A DNA stretch of 9,976 nt from Bacteroidales bacterium (GTDB taxonomy: Bacteria > Bacteroidota > Bacteroidia > Bacteroidales > Marinilabiliaceae), in NCBI GenBank assembly GCA_004552385.1, contig SFOL01000068.1, forward strand, positions 1 through 9,976, written 5' to 3'. The position numbers were made by a program, and so were the translations under genes. Positions 6,187 to 9,976 of this stretch are shown here, in pieces. Numbering within the stretch: the stretch's first letter is position 1; every line of letters starts with the position of its first letter. Under the pieces are notes generated by a model. The model searched no databases. It worked only from the letters and a program-made list of their open reading frames with translations, and was not told the DNA's origin.

Positions 6187-7341
6187 CTAACCCATCCGGC
6201 CGCGGTAGTCTTCGTAGGTGAAGGTGCGCACCACCCTCAGCCCGCCGTGCTCGGGGTCGAAGATGGCTATAGAGGGGTGGGATACCCCGTTGAACATGGT
6301 GGTCTTCACTGTCGTGTAGTGAATCATGTCTTCAAATATTATCGTGTCGCCGACGTGCAGAGGGGCGTCAAACGACCAACTCCCGACGTAGTCGCCCGAG
6401 AGGCACGAGTTGCCACCCATCCTGTAGGTGGGCAGGCCTTCCACGGGGTCGAAGTGGGCGCCGCGTATCGCAGGCTTATACGGCATCTCGAGGCAGTCCG
6501 GCATATGGCAGGCGAACGACACGTTGAGCATCGCCGTCTTGATTCCGCTGTTCTCCACGATGTCCTCGACCGTCGATAGCAGGAAACCTGTCTGCCATGC
6601 GAACGCCGAGCCGGGCTCCAAGATCACCTGCAGGTGCGGGTGGCGCGAGCGGAACGCCTTGATGGCGCCTATCAGGCGATCCGTGTCATAACCCTGGCGG
6701 GTCATCAGGTGGCCGCCGCCAAAGTTCACCCATTTCACGTGTTTCAAGTAGCAGCCGAAGCGGCTCTCGAAGGCGGCTATCATGTTCTCGCTCTGCTCCG
6801 CCGAGCTCTCGCACAGGGCGTGGCAGTGCAACCCCTCCACAATGCTCGGCAATGACGCGGGCAGGTCGCAAGCCCTCACGCCGAGACGCGAACCGGCCAC
6901 GCAGGGGTTGTAAAGGTCGGTGTCCACTTGAGCCAGCTCTGGGTTTACGCGCAGACCCACCGACACAGGGTGGTCGGCCGCCATCACGTTGGGCGTGAAG
7001 CGCTCCACCTGAGCCAGCGAGTTGAACGTTATGTGCTTGCTGCACTGCAATATCTGGTCAATCTCCTTGTGAGAGTACACAGGCGCGTAGGTGTATGCGG
7101 GGCTGCCAAGCTCCTCGGCTGCCAAACGCGCTTCGCACAACGAGCTCGCCGTCGCGCTGTCGAACTGCTCGCGTATTATGGGGAACGCGTCCCAAAGTGC
7201 GAATGCCTTGAACGCCAATATTATTTTCGCGCCGCTCTCGTCTTGCACGTGGCGTATCAGGCGCAGGTTGGCGCGCAGCTTCTTAGCCTCGAGAACGTAG
7301 CACGGGCTGGGCACTTGCGAGAGGTCTATCTCTTTTTGCAT
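6187..7341 (-). CDS. nspC: carboxynorspermidine/carboxyspermidine decarboxylase
   Basis: NspC is a PLP enzyme of the alanine racemase fold-type III group. It decarboxylates carboxyspermidine (or carboxynorspermidine) to spermidine (or norspermidine), the last step of the polyamine route used by many gut Bacteroidales and by Vibrio. The 384-residue length is normal for the family. The N-terminal barrel holds the PLP lysine K45 in ILAFKAFALWD. The phosphate-binding VNFGGGH is at 205-211 and EPGSAFAWQTG at 242-252. The C-terminal domain has GGNSCLSGD with the conserved active-site cysteine C313, and SHPS at 354-357. ATG 7341 is preceded by an A-rich GGAAAGAAAA leader. The partner carboxyspermidine dehydrogenase/synthase is not in the window. 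The upstream neighbour, 47 bp away on the same strand, is an AraC-type regulator, so the two are probably co-transcribed. No terminator is seen downstream. Confidence 0.95.
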   Translation of the reverse strand: MQKEIDLSQVPSPCYVLEAKKLRANLRLIRHVQDESGAKIILAFKAFALWDAFPIIREQFDSATASSLCEARLAAEELGSPAYTYAPVYSHKEIDQILQCSKHITFNSLAQVERFTPNVMAADHPVSVGLRVNPELAQVDTDLYNPCVAGSRLGVRACDLPASLPSIVEGLHCHALCESSAEQSENMIAAFESRFGCYLKHVKWVNFGGGHLMTRQGYDTDRLIGAIKAFRSRHPHLQVILEPGSAFAWQTGFLLSTVEDIVENSGIKTAMLNVSFACHMPDCLEMPYKPAIRGAHFDPVEGLPTYRMGGNSCLSGDYVGSWSFDAPLHVGDTIIFEDMIHYTTVKTTMFNGVSHPSIAIFDPEHGGLRVVRTFTYEDYRGRMG

Positions 7342-7365
7342 TTTTCTTTCCGGGTTGTCTGTGTG

Positions 7366-7388
7366 TTTTTTTTTGGGGGGGGGAGGGG
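7366..7388 (-). repeat. C9A9 homopolymer tract in the nspC leader
   Basis: On the plus strand T9 (7366-7374) runs directly into G9 (7375-7383), then A and G4 (7385-7388). On the coding strand this is CCCCTCCCCCCCCC followed by AAAAAAAAA, placed between the araC stop (7389-7391) and the nspC ATG, about 25 bases before the start. Such tracts are prone to slippage, and the exact length in the assembly may be uncertain. Confidence 0.85.
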
Positions 7389-8288
7389 CTATCCCGTCGT
7401 GCGTATGAACTCCGACGGCGTCAGCCCCGTCTCTTTCTTAAAGAAGCGCACGAAGTGCTGCGGATATTGAAATCCGAGTGAGAGGGCGGTCTCTTTCACC
7501 GTCGCGTCGGGGGCGAGCATCCTGCTCTTGGCGATGGCGAGAACTTTGCGGTTTATCAGCTCCTTGGGCCCGATGCCCGTCTCGCGCTTCACCATGTCGC
7601 CAAAGTAGTTTGGGGTCAGGCATATCTTGTCGGCGAAGTAGCTAACCGTGGGCAGGCCGTTTTCCTCTGGCTTGCCGTCTTTGAAGTATTCGTCCAGGAG
7701 GTCCTCGAATCTCGACACCGCATTGCGGTTCAGTTCGGAGCGCGAGGCGAATTGCCGCTCGTAGAAACGCAGGCAGTAGTTCAGCAGAACCTCTACGTGG
7801 CTGACAATAAGACGGCGCGACACTTTGTCCATTGGCCTTCGGAGCTCGTCTTTTATCATCTCCATGCAGCAGAGTATGGCCTCGCGCTCTTCCGACGACG
7901 GGTGCAGGGCCTCGTTGCTTGAGTAAGAGAAGAAGCCGAAGTCTGACATCTGCTTCTCAAGCTGAGTGCCGGCGATCAGCTCGGGGGAGAAGAGCAGCCC
8001 CACGCAGCTCGGCGCCATGCCTGGAACCGGGCGGCTCGTGATGGTCTGGTTGGGTCCTGTGCACACTATAGTCCCTTCGTCATAGTCATACTCTGTGCGG
8101 CCATAGCTCAAGTAGCAACCCTTGTTCTGCTTCACGAAGATGGAGTAGAAACCCAAGTTCACTGTCCGCTCCTCGGGCGGGTACGGGTGGATTCCCGTCT
8201 TCACCACGTCCGCCTGGGGAAACACAGGTTTGGGGTAGCCAAAGAAGTCATTGTATTGCTCTATGGTCGGCAGCTCTCTTATTTCCAT
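7389..8288 (-). CDS. AraC-family transcriptional regulator
   Basis: A 299-residue cytoplasmic DNA-binding protein with the usual AraC layout. The N-terminal half (about 40-110) looks like a cupin-type sensing domain (GRTEYDYDEGTIVCTGPN at 63-80). The C-terminal about 100 residues carry two helix-turn-helix motifs: helix set one around TVSYFADKICLTPNYFGDMVKRETG (214-238) and set two around TVKETALSLGFQYPQHFVRFFKKETGLTPSEF (263-294), the standard AraC signature region. The effector is not predictable. ATG 8288 starts right after a 157-bp leader that holds a promoter box and inverted repeats. The gene is followed 47 bp later by nspC on the same strand, so it may control nspC, itself or the upstream envelope genes; this is inference from position only. 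Confidence 0.93.
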   Translation of the reverse strand: MEIRELPTIEQYNDFFGYPKPVFPQADVVKTGIHPYPPEERTVNLGFYSIFVKQNKGCYLSYGRTEYDYDEGTIVCTGPNQTITSRPVPGMAPSCVGLLFSPELIAGTQLEKQMSDFGFFSYSSNEALHPSSEEREAILCCMEMIKDELRRPMDKVSRRLIVSHVEVLLNYCLRFYERQFASRSELNRNAVSRFEDLLDEYFKDGKPEENGLPTVSYFADKICLTPNYFGDMVKRETGIGPKELINRKVLAIAKSRMLAPDATVKETALSLGFQYPQHFVRFFKKETGLTPSEFIRTTG

Positions 8289-8317
8289 ATAAGTGGTTGA
8301 CGTCTTTTCTTCACCAT

Positions 8318-8346
8318 GTGGTGCCTGCTTGCGCCGCAGGCTACAC
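8318..8346 (-). repeat. hairpin in the araC leader
   Basis: GCCTGC (8323-8328) pairs with GCAGGC (8336-8341) around a 7-nt loop, and beyond a 2-nt mismatch GTG (8318-8320) pairs with CAC (8344-8346). It lies about 30-58 bases upstream of the araC start codon and would form in the leader mRNA. No T-tract follows in either direction. Confidence 0.45.
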
Positions 8347-8366
8347 GCCGTGGATTGTGCGCCGCG

Positions 8367-8424
8367 GCGAAGAGCGCGGCGCCATGCGGGCCTACTGCCT
8401 CGTCATGCTCGCCGCGCTCTTCGC
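8367..8424. repeat. perfect 15-bp inverted repeat upstream of araC
   Basis: GCGAAGAGCGCGGCG (8367-8381) and its exact reverse complement CGCCGCGCTCTTCGC (8410-8424) flank a 28-nt loop, within which ATG (8384-8386) and CAT (8404-8406) can extend pairing. The right arm shares its last base with the TATATTTG box. No T-tract follows on either strand, so it is not a standard terminator for the upstream gene. An operator, a leader RNA stem or a repeat element are all possible. Confidence 0.8.
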
Positions 8425-8431
8425 AAATATA
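8424..8431 (-). promoter_or_regulatory. promoter -7 box TATATTTG for araC-nspC
   Basis: Read on the minus strand, 8431 to 8424 is TATATTTG, an exact TAnnTTTG match in an A/T-rich patch just past the preceding gene. Transcription would begin near 8418, inside the right arm of the 15-bp inverted repeat, giving a leader of about 130 nt. No clear -33 TTTG is seen. Confidence 0.5.
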
Positions 8432-8445
8432 ATAAAAAACGTCGC

Positions 8446-9120
8446 CTATAATATCTGGAACTTGACCCCGACGTCAAGGTGGAACAAGTCCCAGAAACCT
8501 ATGTAGCTGTTGTCAAAGCCGCTTAAGACGTAGGGGTCGGTTGTAGAGAGGTCATAGTAGAGGCCCACGGCGCGCCACCTGCGCCTCTTGTCGCGGCTCA
8601 CGTTGAACGTCCATTGTTGGCCGAATGCCGCCACGATGTGGAACTTTGTCGAGAAGAAGTAGTACCCGTCCGGGTAACGCTCCGGGTTGCGGGTCCAAAA
8701 TTCGTGGCCTATTATGGCGTTAAGGCCAAGCGAGGCCCTCAGAGGGTGAAAATCGAAGGACGACTGCCCGATCTGGATGCGCCACGGCCTGATGTTCTCG
8801 CGCAGGGTGAAGGTGAGCTTCGCCCTGTTGCTCTCCAGCCTCGGCAGAAAGCCTACCAGGAAGTCGGTCTCCCACCTGCGGCTCTTGCCATAGTCCCAAC
8901 CTATGCCTGCCGACAGCATGCCTATGCTGCCCGCAAACTGTATCTTCGTGTAGCGGGGGATGAGCCGCGAGTGCAGCTCCTGATATTTCTCCAGGCGGAT
9001 GTCATACCTTGTGACACCGTCGGGCAGCGAGTCGCGACGCAGCACCGTTGATGCCGTCGCGTTCGACGTGGCGCATGTGAGTGCCGCCACCATCAGTGCC
9101 TTAGAAAGTAACGACCTCAT
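8446..9120 (-). CDS. small outer-membrane beta-barrel-like protein, unknown function
   Basis: I do not recognise a named family. With ATG at 9118-9120 the protein has 224 residues, and the N-terminus MRSLLSKALMVAALTCATSNATA is a clear Sec signal peptide with cleavage expected after A23. The frame opens earlier at ATG 9168, but that would bury the signal peptide behind 16 polar residues, so the later start is chosen. The mature part alternates polar and hydrophobic residues, is rich in Tyr, Trp, Phe and Arg, and ends in DVGVKFQIL, a plausible closing beta strand ending in a hydrophobic residue. This suggests an outer-membrane barrel or a related envelope protein. Its start overlaps the end of the phosphoesterase gene by 20 bp, so the two are probably translationally coupled and may work together in the envelope. 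Confidence 0.7.
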   Translation of the reverse strand: MRSLLSKALMVAALTCATSNATASTVLRRDSLPDGVTRYDIRLEKYQELHSRLIPRYTKIQFAGSIGMLSAGIGWDYGKSRRWETDFLVGFLPRLESNRAKLTFTLRENIRPWRIQIGQSSFDFHPLRASLGLNAIIGHEFWTRNPERYPDGYYFFSTKFHIVAAFGQQWTFNVSRDKRRRWRAVGLYYDLSTTDPYVLSGFDNSYIGFWDLFHLDVGVKFQIL

Positions 9121-9919
9121 ACGTGTACCCGTCTTTTTGTATGTCGAAAATGAGATAGGCGCGGTCATTGACGCACGTCGTGCTGTGGTATATCACACCA
9201 TCGTCAAACAGGTCATCGTGTGTGATGCGGTGTGTGTGGCCCGAGACGGAGAACATGAAACCCGGCATGCGTTTTATCACCTCGTGAAAAAAGCGCGCTA
9301 TGTTGTTGTTGAACTCGTCGTCAAACGGGCGGCAGTGCTGCACTATTATTGTGCGGTCGCACTCCTCCGGAAATGAGTCCATCTCGGAATACAGGAAGTT
9401 CAGGTCGGGCACCGGGCGGGAATAGTCAAATTCCAGAGCGTTGGAGTTTATGCAAATGAAGCGCACGTCGCCCGCAGTGAATGCATAATTGAGATCGCCC
9501 CACACGCGGCTGTAGGTCTGCTTGCCTGTGCCAAGGCAGTCGTGGTTGCCTATTACGGCGGTGTAAGGGACGTTCAGATCCGAGAGAATGTCGCGCTGCC
9601 AAAGAAACTCCTTGTTGACGCCGAAGTCCGTCAAGTCGCCGGCGTGGATGATGAAGTCGATGTCCGTGCGGCTGTTCAGTTCGCGCACCAGGTCCTCCGT
9701 GTCGTCATACCATCGCTGGGTGTCTGATATCAAGGCGAAGCGGAATGATTTCCGACCTTTCGTCAGAGTCTCTATGCGCTCCGCGTTTGTACTGTTTATG
9801 AAAGTCTCGCCGCTAATGTCCACGCAATAAGGGTGGTAGTCGAACCAATCGCAGGCCGACAGCATGGGCAGCGCGCATAAGGCGATTAGTGGCGCCAGCC
9901 CGGTGTGATTAGTCTTCAA
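9101..9919 (-). CDS. calcineurin-like metallophosphoesterase, predicted lipoprotein
   Basis: A 272-residue two-metal phosphoesterase expected to cleave phosphomonoesters or diesters at the cell envelope. The signal peptide ends in LSAC with the lipidated cysteine C23, followed by DWFDYHPY. The metallophosphoesterase motifs come in order: SDTQ (D66, with Q68 where the usual DxH has His), GDLTD (D95), GNHD (N125, H126), QH (H195) and GHTH (H228, H230). So all metal sites are present with one His-to-Gln change. The start is TTG at 9917-9919: no ATG lies in frame before codon 19, and TTG places a proper signal peptide at the N-terminus. A CA repeat sits immediately upstream. The gene overlaps the following outer-membrane-type gene by 20 bp. 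The natural substrate is unknown. Confidence 0.88.
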   Translation of the reverse strand: MKTNHTGLAPLIALCALPMLSACDWFDYHPYCVDISGETFINSTNAERIETLTKGRKSFRFALISDTQRWYDDTEDLVRELNSRTDIDFIIHAGDLTDFGVNKEFLWQRDILSDLNVPYTAVIGNHDCLGTGKQTYSRVWGDLNYAFTAGDVRFICINSNALEFDYSRPVPDLNFLYSEMDSFPEECDRTIIVQHCRPFDDEFNNNIARFFHEVIKRMPGFMFSVSGHTHRITHDDLFDDGVIYHSTTCVNDRAYLIFDIQKDGYTYEVVTF

Positions 9920-9921
9920 AA

Positions 9922-9931
9922 TGTGTGTGTG
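9922..9931 (-). repeat. (CA)5 dinucleotide repeat before the TTG start
   Basis: TGTGTGTGTG on the plus strand, CACACACACA on the coding strand, ends 2 bases before the TTG start of the phosphoesterase. It lies in the ribosome-binding region, where a Shine-Dalgarno sequence is absent. Confidence 0.7.
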
Positions 9932-9947
9932 TTTGAGTATGATGCCG

Positions 9948-9955
9948 CGAATGTA
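9948..9955 (-). promoter_or_regulatory. possible -7 box TACATTCG for the phosphoesterase operon
   Basis: On the minus strand 9955 to 9948 reads TACATTCG, one mismatch from TAnnTTTG, about 30 bases before the TTG start. The -33 position falls at or beyond the window end, so the promoter cannot be confirmed. Confidence 0.3.
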
Positions 9956-9976
9956 GCTTTTATTTCTTTTCCTGTC

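Noticed and set aside
8300..8430. CRISPR array or integron-like site in the repeat-rich gap
   Set aside because: There are only inverted arms, no repeated direct units with spacers, and no cas or integrase gene nearby.
8297..8506. 69-codon plus-strand frame with a hydrophobic stretch
   Set aside because: It crosses the inverted repeats and overlaps the end of the barrel-like gene; there is no support for translation.

Overview
The window reads as chromosomal DNA of a Bacteroidales member with fairly high GC, possibly of the Muribaculaceae type (inference; no rRNA or other marker gene is present). Support comes from several sites matching the Bacteroidetes -7 promoter consensus TAnnTTTG (for example 3203-3210 and, on the minus strand, 8431-8424), the near absence of Shine-Dalgarno sequences before starts, two lipoproteins with short lipoboxes, and a stand-alone carboxynorspermidine decarboxylase, which is common in gut Bacteroidales.

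Left edge (1-672): an AT-rich, gene-poor segment. It opens with the last 25 codons of an IS5-like transposase and what looks like the right inverted repeat of that element (to about 96). A non-coding stretch follows with a possible short structured RNA (about 226-296, ending in a rho-independent terminator), a TTCACAAC/GTTGTGAA hairpin, and two strong hairpins whose T-tracts face left, so they act as tandem terminators for rnr.

Centre (673-6186): rnr (ribonuclease R, minus), a lipoprotein SGNH/GDSL hydrolase (plus), a serine beta-lactamase-like hydrolase (minus, convergent with the SGNH gene, 3 bp between stops) and a GNAT acetyltransferase (plus, divergent from the serine hydrolase across a 49-bp spacer). 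These look like single-gene units without a shared pathway.

Right (6187-9976): four minus-strand genes. In transcription order they are a lipoprotein calcineurin-like phosphoesterase with a TTG start, an overlapping small outer-membrane-type protein, a 157-bp gap with a perfect 15-bp inverted repeat and a promoter box, an AraC-family regulator, a 47-bp gap with a C9A9 tract, and nspC (spermidine synthesis via carboxyspermidine). The first two look translationally coupled. The araC-nspC pair suggests, without proving, that the regulator and the polyamine gene are co-transcribed.

I do not see a convincing new multi-gene system. The most notable items are the regulatory DNA: the 15-bp inverted repeat abutting the araC promoter box, the C9A9 tract in the nspC leader, and the possible small RNA next to the IS end.
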